Shown piece by piece: positions 1-6,937 of a stretch of DNA of 7,282 bases. The position numbers and the translations under genes are program-made. The stretch is from Flavobacteriaceae bacterium (lineage in GTDB: Bacteria > Bacteroidota > Bacteroidia > Flavobacteriales > Flavobacteriaceae): assembly GCA_002713705.1 (NCBI GenBank), contig PAUJ01000014.1, forward strand, positions 61,299 through 68,580, given 5' to 3'. The stretch's first letter is position 1. Each line of letters opens with the position of its first letter. Below the pieces are notes generated by a model. The model ran no database searches and was not told the DNA's origin. It saw only the letters and a list, made by a program, of their open reading frames with translations.

Positions 1-127
1 TTTTTTTAAATTTACGTTGCATTTTTATACAAGTCTTATTTTTTTTGTTTTGGTGAGAACCATCACAATATCCGTTACTATCTTGGGTATTACCACAACC
101 GCATTTTGGTCTATCTGTATTTTTCAT
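1..127 (-). CDS. CDGSH-type iron-sulfur mini-protein, C-terminus cut by window edge
   Basis: An ATG at 127-125 opens a frame of 42 codons with no stop before the left edge, so the gene is partial. Residues 9-25 hold the cluster-binding pattern: C9-G-C11, then C21-D-G-S-H25. This is the three-Cys, one-His set that holds a [2Fe-2S] cluster in CDGSH (mitoNEET-like) proteins. The spacing between the second and third Cys is 9 residues, against 8 in the mitoNEET sequence I recall, so the loop is one residue longer. After the motif the protein is lysine-rich with a further Cys33. There is no signal peptide, so it is probably cytosolic. It starts 14 bp after the yceI-like stop on the same strand and is probably co-transcribed with it. 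Role is inferred only as redox or cluster handling; no specific partner can be named. Confidence 0.8.
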   Translation of the reverse strand, partial: MKNTDRPKCGCGNTQDSNGYCDGSHQNKKNKTCIKMQRKFKK

Positions 128-141
128 ATTATAGTGTTGTA

Positions 142-723
142 TTAAAATTCTAAATCTACTTTTATGTCAAAATCATCATAAATAGCTTTGTCTTTTAAGC
201 CATCAAAAAATGAGCTTGACCCGTATTTTATATCGTATTTAGTTCGATCAATTTTTAAAACTGCAGTTGCCTTTCTGCCATAAATTGAAAAATCAAATTC
301 TATACTATTCGTAATTCCTTTGATGGTCAAATCACCTTTAATTCTGTAAGAATTTTTGCCACTTACTGTTATTTCTTTGAATTGTAAGGTAGCACTTGGA
401 TGTTCATTGGTTCCAAAAAAATCTTTTGATTTTAGATGTCCATCGAGCTTATCTTTAGATTCACCTTCTAGATCTGTACAACCCATAGATTTCATATCGA
501 TTAGAAATGTTCCATCAACTAACTTTCCATCTTCTGTAAAAGTCAATGTTCCTGATTTAAATTTTAAATTTCCTTCGTGAGAACCAGTTACTTTGAAACC
601 TTTCCAATGCAAGTTGCTTTTATCGATATTGATGTTTATTTTTTCGTTCAATACTGTTGTAAAAGAATAGCTGCCAAAAACAATCAATAGTAATGCTAAT
701 AATTTTTTAAATTTGTTTTTCAT
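142..723 (-). CDS. YceI-family secreted lipocalin-like protein
   Basis: The 193-residue product has a lysine-rich N-terminus and a hydrophobic stretch (about residues 8-20), which look like a Sec signal peptide, so it should be exported to the periplasm. The rest fits the YceI family: the opening 'DKSNLHWKGFKVTGSHEG', the central 'HLKSKDFF...HPSATLQF' segment (about 96-115) and 'GDLTIKGIT' (130-138). YceI proteins form a lipocalin-like beta-barrel, and some members bind polyisoprenoids; the ligand here is unknown. Length is normal for the family. No lipobox Cys follows the hydrophobic stretch, so it is probably soluble rather than a lipoprotein. It lies 89 bp after the Crp/Fnr gene, a gap large enough for its own promoter, and 14 bp before the CDGSH gene. 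Confidence 0.9.
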   Translation of the reverse strand: MKNKFKKLLALLLIVFGSYSFTTVLNEKININIDKSNLHWKGFKVTGSHEGNLKFKSGTLTFTEDGKLVDGTFLIDMKSMGCTDLEGESKDKLDGHLKSKDFFGTNEHPSATLQFKEITVSGKNSYRIKGDLTIKGITNSIEFDFSIYGRKATAVLKIDRTKYDIKYGSSSFFDGLKDKAIYDDFDIKVDLEF

Positions 724-750
724 TTTAAATTTGGTTTATATTTTAGACTA

Positions 751-758
751 CAAATATG
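751..758 (-). promoter_or_regulatory. Weak candidate -7 element upstream of the YceI-family gene
   Basis: The minus strand reads CATATTTG, seven of eight bases of the Bacteroidota -7 consensus TAnnTTTG counting the two free positions. It lies about 28 bp before the ATG. I see no convincing TTTG-type -33 element at the usual 17-23 bp spacing, only T-rich sequence. The call rests on position and a short match in AT-rich DNA. Confidence 0.22.
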
Positions 759-812
759 AAAAAGAATATTTTTTAAAAAAATAAACTAGATTAACAAATC
801 AAAATAACTGGC

Positions 813-1400
813 TTACGATTTATTCTTAACTAACTGCGCTTTAATTTTACTTAAAAATTCTTTTGTGATACCCAAATAAGAGGCTACCTTGTATTGAGGA
901 ACTCTTTGCTCTATGTTGGGATATTGATTTTTAAAATATATATATTGATCTTTTGCAGAGAGGCTAAAATTATTGACAATTCTTTTTTGTGAAGAGACCA
1001 GCGCTTTTTCTAATAATTTTCTAAAAAGTGTTTCCATTTTCGGAATATTTTTAAAAATTTCATCTTGATTTTGACAGGTAAATTGAATGACTTCTGTATC
1101 CTCGAGACACTTAACATTAAAGTCCGAACGTTTTTGGGTTATAAAGCTACTAATATCTGACGACCACCAATTTTCAATTGCAAACGTTACGATATGTTCT
1201 TGACCTTTTTGATCCATGTAAAAATTTTCAGTACATCCAGAGATAATAAAGTTGGTGTGGTTACAAACTTCACCTTGCTTAACTATGTATTGACCTTTAA
1301 AATATTTTTTATAATTGGTATATGAACGTAAAAAAGTTATTTCTTTTTCATTTAAGTCTACGAAATTTTTAATATAATTTAAAAAAGGAGTGTATTTCAT
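813..1400 (-). CDS. Crp/Fnr-family transcriptional regulator
   Basis: The 195-residue product has the two-part Crp/Fnr layout. Residues about 20-105 form a cyclic-nucleotide-binding-type beta-roll ('GQYIVKQGEVCNHTNFIISG', then 'FAIENWWSSD'). A connecting helix follows, and a C-terminal helix-turn-helix lies at about 167-190 (VPQYKVASYLGITKEFLSKI). The phosphate-binding cassette typical of cAMP-binding Crp, with its conserved Arg, is not recognisable: 'ENWWSSD' stands in its place. There is no Fnr-like N-terminal Cys cluster. It therefore probably does not use cAMP or an oxygen-sensing iron-sulfur cluster, and its signal is unknown. Such short Crp-like regulators are common in Bacteroidota. 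It starts 15 bp after the upp stop on the same strand, so it may be the last gene of the cdsA-psd-upp unit. Target genes cannot be read from the sequence. Confidence 0.88.
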   Translation of the reverse strand: MKYTPFLNYIKNFVDLNEKEITFLRSYTNYKKYFKGQYIVKQGEVCNHTNFIISGCTENFYMDQKGQEHIVTFAIENWWSSDISSFITQKRSDFNVKCLEDTEVIQFTCQNQDEIFKNIPKMETLFRKLLEKALVSSQKRIVNNFSLSAKDQYIYFKNQYPNIEQRVPQYKVASYLGITKEFLSKIKAQLVKNKS

Positions 1401-1415
1401 TAATAAGTTAGGGTG

Positions 1416-2069
1416 TTAAAGTTTTGATCCAAATGCCAAATCACCTGCATCACCTAATCCAGGGACAATATAACCCTTGCTGTTTAGTTCATCATCAATT
1501 GCAGCAATCCAAAGGTGTGTGTGTTCAGGAAAATGAGATTTGATAAAATCGATTCCTTCAGTACTGCCAATAACAGAAACAATATGAATATCACCAATGG
1601 TTCTTTGCTTTTTGATAGCTTCATAAACTGCAACTAAAGACTGACCAGTTGCTAAGATGGGATCTGCTAATAATAGGGTTTTACCTTTTAATAAAGGAGC
1701 TGCAAAATATTCAACTTTGATTTCAAAATTATTATCTTGATTTGGGTGGTGTCGGTATGCTGAAATAAAAGCATTTTCTGAGTCATCAAAATAATTTAAT
1801 AAGCCTTGATGCAAAGGTAAACCAGCTCGTAAAATAGAACATATTACTATTTTATTAGTTGGGAGATGGATGTTTTTAATTCCTAATGGAGTAATAATAC
1901 TCTTGTTATTGTACCTTACAAATTTACTGAGTTCATATCCCAGAACTTCGCCTATACGTTCTATATTTCTTCTAAATCGAAGTGAATCTTTTTGAATAGA
2001 AACGTCTCTAATTTCTGCAATAAATTTATTTAAAATAGAATTATTTTGCCCTATATGATGAATCATCAT
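1416..2069 (-). CDS. upp: Uracil phosphoribosyltransferase
   Basis: This cytosolic enzyme makes UMP from uracil and PRPP, the salvage route for pyrimidines. The PRPP-binding loop is clear: 'LLLADPILATGQS' (132-144), with D136, the A140-T141-G142 core and Ile138 where many family members have Met. Residues 199-214, 'GYIVPGLGDAGDLAFG', match the C-terminal uracil-binding segment. 'SILRAGLPLHQG' (78-89) is also typical. Length, 217 residues, is normal. Two adjacent ATGs (2069 and 2066) can serve as start and differ by one Met; the first is used here. It starts 6 bp after the acyl-CoA-binding protein stop and ends 15 bp before the Crp/Fnr gene. There is no obvious biochemical link to the lipid genes upstream; the arrangement suggests shared growth-linked expression. 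Confidence 0.95.
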   Translation of the reverse strand: MMIHHIGQNNSILNKFIAEIRDVSIQKDSLRFRRNIERIGEVLGYELSKFVRYNNKSIITPLGIKNIHLPTNKIVICSILRAGLPLHQGLLNYFDDSENAFISAYRHHPNQDNNFEIKVEYFAAPLLKGKTLLLADPILATGQSLVAVYEAIKKQRTIGDIHIVSVIGSTEGIDFIKSHFPEHTHLWIAAIDDELNSKGYIVPGLGDAGDLAFGSKL

Positions 2070-2075
2070 ATTTAA

Positions 2076-2342
2076 TTATTTTCGATATAAAAAATAGTGC
2101 TTTGCACACTCAATATAATGTTCTTTGGCTTCATCAGGAGTTAAACCTTGTGTTTGAAATAGTGCATTTGTTTTAAAAGCATTAATTAAAGGTGTTTTAC
2201 TTCTTGGGGTATCTTGATCGTTAGTAGCAATTTTATAAAAAGAATACAAACGCAATAATAAATCTGCAGGAAAAGGATCTTTATGATCGTTAACGCTTTT
2301 AACAGCTTTTCTAAATACTATTTCTAATTCTTCAGTTGTCAT
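2076..2342 (-). CDS. Small acyl-CoA-binding protein (ACBP family)
   Basis: At 88 residues this matches the four-helix ACBP fold in length. Supporting segments are 'FRKAVKSV' (10-17) in helix 1, 'LLLRLYSFYKIAT' (28-40) for the 'LYxxYKxAT' signature with Y33, Y36 and K37, and 'LINAFKTNALFQTQGLTPDEAKEHYIECA' (52-80, described here as its parts) for the last two helices. The family binds long-chain acyl-CoA thioesters in the cytosol and hands them to acyltransferases. The aromatic signature usually seen as 'AWxxxxG' reads 'ALFQTQG' (60-66), so one Trp is Leu, while K57 may be the ligand-contacting Lys. Its ATG lies inside the psd reading frame, with an 11-bp overlap. That placement next to phospholipid enzymes supports a lipid role. 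Confidence 0.88.
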   Translation of the reverse strand: MTTEELEIVFRKAVKSVNDHKDPFPADLLLRLYSFYKIATNDQDTPRSKTPLINAFKTNALFQTQGLTPDEAKEHYIECAKHYFLYRK

Positions 2343-2988
2343 TGTTTGCCAATACCGTAATTCCTCCTTTTACTTTTTGATTAAGCTTCACATTTATTTT
2401 CGTACCTAAAGGTAAAAAAATATCTACACGTGAACCAAATTTTATAAAACCACTATCAGAAGTTTGGAAAACTTCCTGACCTTCTTCTGCATAATTTACA
2501 ATTCTTTTGGCAACAGCACCAGCGATTTGTCTATGCATTATTTCTCCAAATTTTAAAGATTTAACCACTACAGAAGTACGTTCGTTCTCTTCTGAGGATT
2601 TTGGGTGCCATGCTACTAAAAATTTACCAGGATGGTATTTGTTATACACAATACTTCCACTAATCGGATACCTTGTTACATGAACATTTAAGGGTGACAT
2701 GAATACAGAAATTTGTAGTCTTTTATCTTTAAAATATTCTTTTTCAAAAACCTCTTCAATAACCACAACTTTACCGTCAACAGCAGACAAAACTTGGCTT
2801 GTATTTAATTTAAAATCTCTTTTTGGGTTTCTAAAAAACTGAAGAATTAGAAACAGTACTATTAAAATAATTAATAAAACTCCTTTTTCTAGGTATTCAT
2901 TATCGATTAAGAAGTGAGCAGAAACTGCTAAAATTGCACTTATTAAAAAAACTATAGTAATAATTTTAAACCCTTCTTTATGAAACAT
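2332..2988 (-). CDS. psd: Phosphatidylserine decarboxylase proenzyme (short form)
   Basis: This membrane-associated enzyme decarboxylates phosphatidylserine to phosphatidylethanolamine and carries a pyruvoyl group made by self-cleavage. The cleavage site is visible as F184-G185-S186-R187; cleavage between Gly185 and Ser186 would leave a small alpha chain of about 33 residues. The likely Asp and His of the self-processing triad are D71 ('AVDGKV') and H103 ('NVHVTRYP'). The N-terminus has two hydrophobic segments (about 8-28 and 36-52) that would anchor it in the inner membrane. The 218-residue length and GS rather than LGST site fit the short bacterial PSD-A type rather than the longer E. coli form. 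It overlaps cdsA by 11 bp upstream and the ACBP gene by 11 bp downstream, so translation of all three is probably coupled. Confidence 0.95.
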   Translation of the reverse strand: MFHKEGFKIITIVFLISAILAVSAHFLIDNEYLEKGVLLIILIVLFLILQFFRNPKRDFKLNTSQVLSAVDGKVVVIEEVFEKEYFKDKRLQISVFMSPLNVHVTRYPISGSIVYNKYHPGKFLVAWHPKSSEENERTSVVVKSLKFGEIMHRQIAGAVAKRIVNYAEEGQEVFQTSDSGFIKFGSRVDIFLPLGTKINVKLNQKVKGGITVLANNDN

Positions 2989-3787
2989 AATTTATTATAA
3001 TTATAAACAAATAAATAAATGGACTCGCAAATATAATACTGTCAAGCCTGTCATAAACACCACCGTGACCAGGCATGATGTTTCCGCTATCTTTTACTCC
3101 AGCTAGTCTTTTAAATTTTGACTGAATTAAATCACCAATTGTCCCTAAAACAGAAACTAATAAACCCAAAAATAACCAAAATATTAGATTGTATTCAGAT
3201 ATTGGTGTGAACTTAAAAAAAATAAAACTTGCAAAAAGAGCCCCCGCCATACCCCCAAAAAAACCTTCAATCGTTTTTTTAGGAGATATATTTTCCATTA
3301 GTTTTCTTTTTCCAAAACCTTTCCCAATTAAATAAGCAAAAGTATCATTGGTCCAGGCAAATATAAAAATGCCTAATATTATTTTTGGTTCAAAAACTTT
3401 ATTAGTAAAAGGAATTAGTGCTAAAAAAACAAACCCACTAATAATGTAAAATATAATATATAAATAACGTTTTGATTTTAACAAGGATATTTTATTCAAG
3501 ACCATTACATCTCTAATTAAAAATAGATTTATTAAAATAGTTGCTGACAATAAAATTAAAATTAACACACTATTTATTAACTTATAAGCTAAAAAATAAA
3601 ATGAAACAGCAAGAATGATATAAGCGATTGTTCCTCTTAAATTTAACAGTTTTAAAAATTCATTTAAAGTGATAATCGCAAGAATGAATAGTAAGCCGAT
3701 GTACCATTCACGTGCCATGAATAGTGAAAATAAAATAATTGAAATATAAATTACTCCAGATAACAACCGAATAATAACTTCTTTCAT
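2978..3787 (-). CDS. cdsA: Phosphatidate cytidylyltransferase (CDP-diglyceride synthase)
   Basis: This integral membrane enzyme makes CDP-diacylglycerol from phosphatidic acid and CTP, the branch point for phospholipids. The 269-residue product is very hydrophobic, with about seven or eight membrane segments. The full CDS signature lies at 223-249: S223, K226-R227, K232-D233, then 'PGHGGVYDRLD' (239-249) with the metal- and substrate-binding Asp residues. A second conserved block is 'WTNDTFAYLIGKGFGKRKL' (145-163), followed by 'SPKKTIEGFFGG' (168-179). The start is 3 bp after the LUD-protein stop, and the end overlaps psd by 11 bp. CdsA and Psd are the first and last steps of phosphatidylethanolamine synthesis; the phosphatidylserine synthase that joins them is not in this window. 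Confidence 0.97.
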   Translation of the reverse strand: MKEVIIRLLSGVIYISIILFSLFMAREWYIGLLFILAIITLNEFLKLLNLRGTIAYIILAVSFYFLAYKLINSVLILILLSATILINLFLIRDVMVLNKISLLKSKRYLYIIFYIISGFVFLALIPFTNKVFEPKIILGIFIFAWTNDTFAYLIGKGFGKRKLMENISPKKTIEGFFGGMAGALFASFIFFKFTPISEYNLIFWLFLGLLVSVLGTIGDLIQSKFKRLAGVKDSGNIMPGHGGVYDRLDSIIFASPFIYLFIIIINYVS

Positions 3788-3790
3788 AAA

Positions 3791-4393
3791 TTATAAATCT
3801 TCGAGTAGCAACAAATATAAGTTTTTTGTGCTACTTCCATAACTCATAAAATCCTTTTCTTTATTGGTTTCAAAATCTTGTATGGTGGTTATATTACTTG
3901 GAATAAGATTTTTACTTTGATTTTTAATTTTCCGCATCCCTTCACTAATTGTATCAGTTAACTGACTAGTAGTTGCAAAAACTATAAATTTCGAGGGTAA
4001 TTCGTTTAATTTTTTTTCTTTTATTTGATTGGATGAGAATAATATAGATCCATTTTTTGCAATTAAAGATTCACAAGTAGTTAGGAAAAAAGAATTCTCT
4101 TTTTCTTTTTTAAAATTAAACTTATTTGAATTAAATTTAGAACCCAACTGTTGATTGATACAGTAAATGTCTTCCTCAGCAATTTTATTTTCTTCAAGTA
4201 TATTTTGAAATGATTCCAATACTTCATCCATAGATAAGCAATAAAGGAATTTCCCACCATTTTTATTGAAAATATAGGTGAATTTTTCATCTATTGGCGC
4301 ACCGTCTTTTGGGAAATAACTACTTTCTTCAGATTCATTTATGGAAATTTCTGACTTTGGTTTTTTTCCAAAAATTTTTCTAAGCAGATTCAT
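3791..4393 (-). CDS. LUD-domain (LutC/YkgG-like) protein
   Basis: The 200-residue product begins with a basic stretch (1-13) and an acidic linker (18-30). The LUD-type core then follows, with recognisable pieces 'FFLTTCESLIAKNGSILFSS' (102-121), 'LPSKFIVFATTSQLTDTISE' (132-151) and the C-terminal 'SYGSSTKNLYLLLLEDL' (184-200). In LutC proteins this domain belongs to an L-lactate oxidation complex with LutA and LutB, but neither partner is present, and this protein is an orphan next to lipid genes. A lactate role therefore should not be assumed; function is unknown. No signal peptide or membrane segment is seen. It appears to be the first gene of the unit running through cdsA, psd, the ACBP gene, upp and probably the Crp/Fnr gene. 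I recall homologues in this position in other flavobacteria, but could not check. Confidence 0.75.
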   Translation of the reverse strand: MNLLRKIFGKKPKSEISINESEESSYFPKDGAPIDEKFTYIFNKNGGKFLYCLSMDEVLESFQNILEENKIAEEDIYCINQQLGSKFNSNKFNFKKEKENSFFLTTCESLIAKNGSILFSSNQIKEKKLNELPSKFIVFATTSQLTDTISEGMRKIKNQSKNLIPSNITTIQDFETNKEKDFMSYGSSTKNLYLLLLEDL

Positions 4394-4429
4394 TTGCTAT
4401 TTATTAAAGACTTTAGGTTACTTATAATT

Positions 4430-4437
4430 CAAATATA
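4430..4437 (-). promoter_or_regulatory. Candidate promoter -7 element for the LUD-cdsA-psd-upp unit
   Basis: The minus strand reads TATATTTG, a full match to the Bacteroidota -7 consensus TAnnTTTG, about 37 bp before the LUD-protein ATG. It sits in the only sizeable gap (110 bp) between ftsH and the next gene, where a promoter would be expected. No clear TTTG-type -33 element is seen 17-23 bp further upstream, so the call rests on the -7 match and position. Confidence 0.4.
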
Positions 4438-4503
4438 TAAAATCTATGTTTAATAGGTATTATTTTAGCTTAATTTAATAAGCACAAACATGAATGAAAT
4501 AAA

Positions 4504-6522
4504 CTATAATTTATTCTTTTTCTCCTTTAAAATAGATTCACTTTTATCATCTTCAATTAGTTCACTATTTACATCGTTAGAAGTATCTTTTATAGCGTTA
4601 GTTTCTAATTTAGAATAAGGGCGGTCCCCAAATATTTTCTGAAGGTTATCTTTAAAAATAACTTCTTTATCTAATAATACCGTTGCCAGTTCAGTTAATT
4701 TATCTTTATGCTTATTTAAAATACTGATAGCTCTTTGATATTGTTCTTCGATCATTTTTGAAATTTCCTCATCGATAAGTTCAGCAGTTTTTTCACTGTA
4801 GGGTTTTGTAAAACCATATTCGTTTCCACTTGAGGAATCATAATAAGTTAAATTACCGATTTTTTTATTTAAACCATAAATCGTTACCATAGCTCTTGCT
4901 TGTTTGGTAACTTTTTCAAGATCACTAAGTGCCCCAGTTGATATTTCGTTAAATATTACCTTTTCTGCCGCTCTTCCTCCAAGTGTTGCACACATTTCGT
5001 CCAACATTTGATTTGGTTTAACCAATTGACGTTCTTCGGGTAAATACCAGGCAGCTCCTAAAGATTTCCCTCTTGGAACAATAGTAACTTTTACTAAAGG
5101 AGCAGCATGTTCTAACATCCAACTTACGGTTGCATGACCAGCTTCATGAAAAGCAATTGCTTCTTTTTCTTTTGGAGAGATTATTTTATTTTTCTTTTCT
5201 AAACCACCTACAATTCTATCTACAGCATCCAAGAAATCTTGTTTTTCAACAGTTTTTTTATCATTTCTAGCTGCTATTAGCGCAGCTTCATTACAAACAT
5301 TAGCGATATCTGCTCCAGAAAAACCAGGTGTTTGTTTTGATAAGAAATCGGTATCTAATTTTTCATCAACCTTCAAGGGACGAAGATGGACTTCAAATAT
5401 TTCTTTACGTTCTCTAACATCTGGTAGGTCAATATAAATTTGTCTGTCAAATCTTCCAGCACGCATTAATGCTTTATCCAATACATCAGCCCTGTTAGTT
5501 GCAGCTAAAACGATTACATTAGAATCTGAACCAAAACCATCCATTTCAGTTAGTAATTGGTTTAGCGTGTTTTCTCTTTCGTCGTTAGATCCAGACATGT
5601 TATTCTTTCCTCTAGCACGACCAATGGCATCGATTTCATCTATAAAAATAATAGATGGAGATTTTTCTTTTGCTTGTTTAAATAAATCACGAACTCTAGA
5701 CGCTCCAACACCAACAAACATTTCTACAAAATCTGAACCTGACAAAGAAAAGAAAGGTACGTTTGCTTCTCCTGCAACAGCTTTAGCCAATAAAGTTTTA
5801 CCAGTACCAGGAAGACCTACCAATAGTGCTCCTTTAGGTATTTTTCCTCCCAAAGAAGTATATTTTTCAGGTTTTTTTAGAAAATCTACTATTTCCTGTA
5901 CTTCTTCTTTGGCTCCCTCAAGACCCGCAACATCTTTGAAACTTGTCTTAACGTCTGTATCTTGATCGAACAATTTTGCTTTTGATTTCCCAATATTAAA
6001 AATTTGACCTCCAGCACCTCCTCCAGCACCGCCAGACATTCTTTTCATAATAAATATCCAAATTCCTATGATGATAACAAATGGAAGTAGTGAAATCAAT
6101 ATTTCACTCATCACATTGTTGTCGGTTTCATATACAACAGTCGTTTGTAAATTATCTTGAGATTTTATTTTATCAAGGCTATTTTCAAAATTTTGTAAGT
6201 CTCCAAATTCAAATTGGTAAGAAGCCTGCTTTCCATCAGACAAGAAATTAGATCCCTTTTTGTTTTTTGTGTGTTTTTCTTTGTCTTTTGCTTCTGGGGT
6301 AAGATATACCTTGGCAATTTTACGATTAACAATTTCAACTTTTTCAACATCTCCATCTCTTAAAAGAGTTTCAAATTCTCCTTGAGTAGTTTTTTTTGGT
6401 TGAGACCAACTTCCACCACCAAAAACATTCAAGGCTATAAACACAATAATTATAGCTCCATAAATCCAGTAACTATTAAATTTTGGGTTTTTTAATTCCG
6501 ATTTTTTATTATTGTTTGCCAT
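4504..6522 (-). CDS. ftsH: ATP-dependent zinc metalloprotease FtsH
   Basis: This inner-membrane AAA+ protease unfolds and degrades damaged membrane proteins and selected soluble ones, acting as a hexamer. Domains in order: cytosolic tail, membrane helix (about 18-34), periplasmic domain (about 38-137), second helix (about 139-160), a Gly-rich linker (163-172), the AAA+ module and the peptidase. Visible motifs are Walker A 'GLPGTGKT' (236-243), the pore loop 'MFVG' (268-271), Walker B 'IIFIDEID' (291-298), the second region of homology with arginine fingers R357 and R360, zinc site 'HEAGH' (459-463) and a probable third ligand D534. Walker A has Leu237 where FtsH normally has Pro. A charged tail (about 637-672) follows the peptidase. 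Length, 672 residues, is normal for Bacteroidota. Its ATG overlaps the rsfS stop by one base (TAATG), so the two are probably translationally coupled. Confidence 0.98.
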   Translation of the reverse strand: MANNNKKSELKNPKFNSYWIYGAIIIVFIALNVFGGGSWSQPKKTTQGEFETLLRDGDVEKVEIVNRKIAKVYLTPEAKDKEKHTKNKKGSNFLSDGKQASYQFEFGDLQNFENSLDKIKSQDNLQTTVVYETDNNVMSEILISLLPFVIIIGIWIFIMKRMSGGAGGGAGGQIFNIGKSKAKLFDQDTDVKTSFKDVAGLEGAKEEVQEIVDFLKKPEKYTSLGGKIPKGALLVGLPGTGKTLLAKAVAGEANVPFFSLSGSDFVEMFVGVGASRVRDLFKQAKEKSPSIIFIDEIDAIGRARGKNNMSGSNDERENTLNQLLTEMDGFGSDSNVIVLAATNRADVLDKALMRAGRFDRQIYIDLPDVRERKEIFEVHLRPLKVDEKLDTDFLSKQTPGFSGADIANVCNEAALIAARNDKKTVEKQDFLDAVDRIVGGLEKKNKIISPKEKEAIAFHEAGHATVSWMLEHAAPLVKVTIVPRGKSLGAAWYLPEERQLVKPNQMLDEMCATLGGRAAEKVIFNEISTGALSDLEKVTKQARAMVTIYGLNKKIGNLTYYDSSSGNEYGFTKPYSEKTAELIDEEISKMIEEQYQRAISILNKHKDKLTELATVLLDKEVIFKDNLQKIFGDRPYSKLETNAIKDTSNDVNSELIEDDKSESILKEKKNKL

Positions 6523-6905
6523 TAGGCTTCTTGTTTTTTAGTTGTTGTTTCTATGATAACTGATTTTGCATCGCCCCACAATCCTTCGATATTGTAAAAC
6601 TCCCGAATTTGTTTTTGGAATACATGTACTACTACGTGGACATAGTCTAATAATACCCATTCGGCATTATTACTTCCCTCTACATGCCAAGGTTTTTCTT
6701 GTATAGCTTTACTTACTATTTTTTGTATTGAATTGACAATCGCATTTACCTGCGTATTTGAATTACCATTACAAATTATAAAATAATCACAAACAGTATT
6801 TTCTATGTCTCTTAAATCAAGAATTTCAATATCTTGGCCTTTAACTTCTTCAATCCCTTTTATAATTTGTGTTATAAGTTGATCAGTCCCTTTATCTTTT
6901 TTCAA
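6522..6905 (-). CDS. rsfS: Ribosomal silencing factor RsfS, TTG start
   Basis: RsfS (Iojap/DUF143 family) binds ribosomal protein L14 on the 50S subunit and blocks subunit joining, lowering translation in stationary phase or starvation. Family marks in the 127-residue product are 'CDYFIICNGNSNTQV' (39-53), 'PWHVEG' (72-77), 'AEWVLLDY' (81-88), 'VHVF' (93-96) and 'YNIEGLWGDA' (104-113). The start is inferred: the codon at 6905-6903 is TTG, only an ATA lies between it and an in-frame stop (6911-6909), and the reading frame has no internal Met. Starting at TTG gives the expected N-terminal length. There is no Shine-Dalgarno; the leader is A/T-rich. It heads a two-gene unit with ftsH and diverges from birA. 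Confidence 0.95.
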   Translation of the reverse strand: MKKDKGTDQLITQIIKGIEEVKGQDIEILDLRDIENTVCDYFIICNGNSNTQVNAIVNSIQKIVSKAIQEKPWHVEGSNNAEWVLLDYVHVVVHVFQKQIREFYNIEGLWGDAKSVIIETTTKKQEA

Positions 6906-6937
6906 TATTTATATATTTATCCCAAGTTATTAGGGTG

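Noticed and set aside
356..580. Plus-strand open frame inside the YceI-family gene
   Set aside because: It lies wholly antisense to a well-supported gene, and its product has no recognisable motif and a low-complexity Ser/Pro-rich look typical of antisense frames.
768..782. Self-complementary T/A run between the Crp/Fnr and YceI genes
   Set aside because: Runs of six T and seven A without a loop cannot form a useful hairpin, and such runs are expected in this AT-rich DNA.
4081..4290. Second minus-strand frame inside the LUD-domain gene
   Set aside because: Out-of-frame shadow of a gene with recognisable domain segments; the product is Lys/Ile-rich with no motif.
4468..4483. Possible terminator hairpin after ftsH (GCTTA, 6-nt loop, TAAGC)
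   Set aside because: The stem is only 5 bp and AT-rich, and on the minus strand it is followed by TAAAATAA rather than a T-run, so it does not support a terminator call.
5567..5965. Plus-strand open frame of 132 codons inside ftsH
   Set aside because: It is antisense to the conserved AAA+ core of FtsH; the frame is open because of the constrained codons opposite, and the product resembles no family.
6165..6356. Second minus-strand frame inside the 5' part of ftsH
   Set aside because: Out-of-frame shadow over the periplasmic-domain codons, with lysine-rich low-complexity content.
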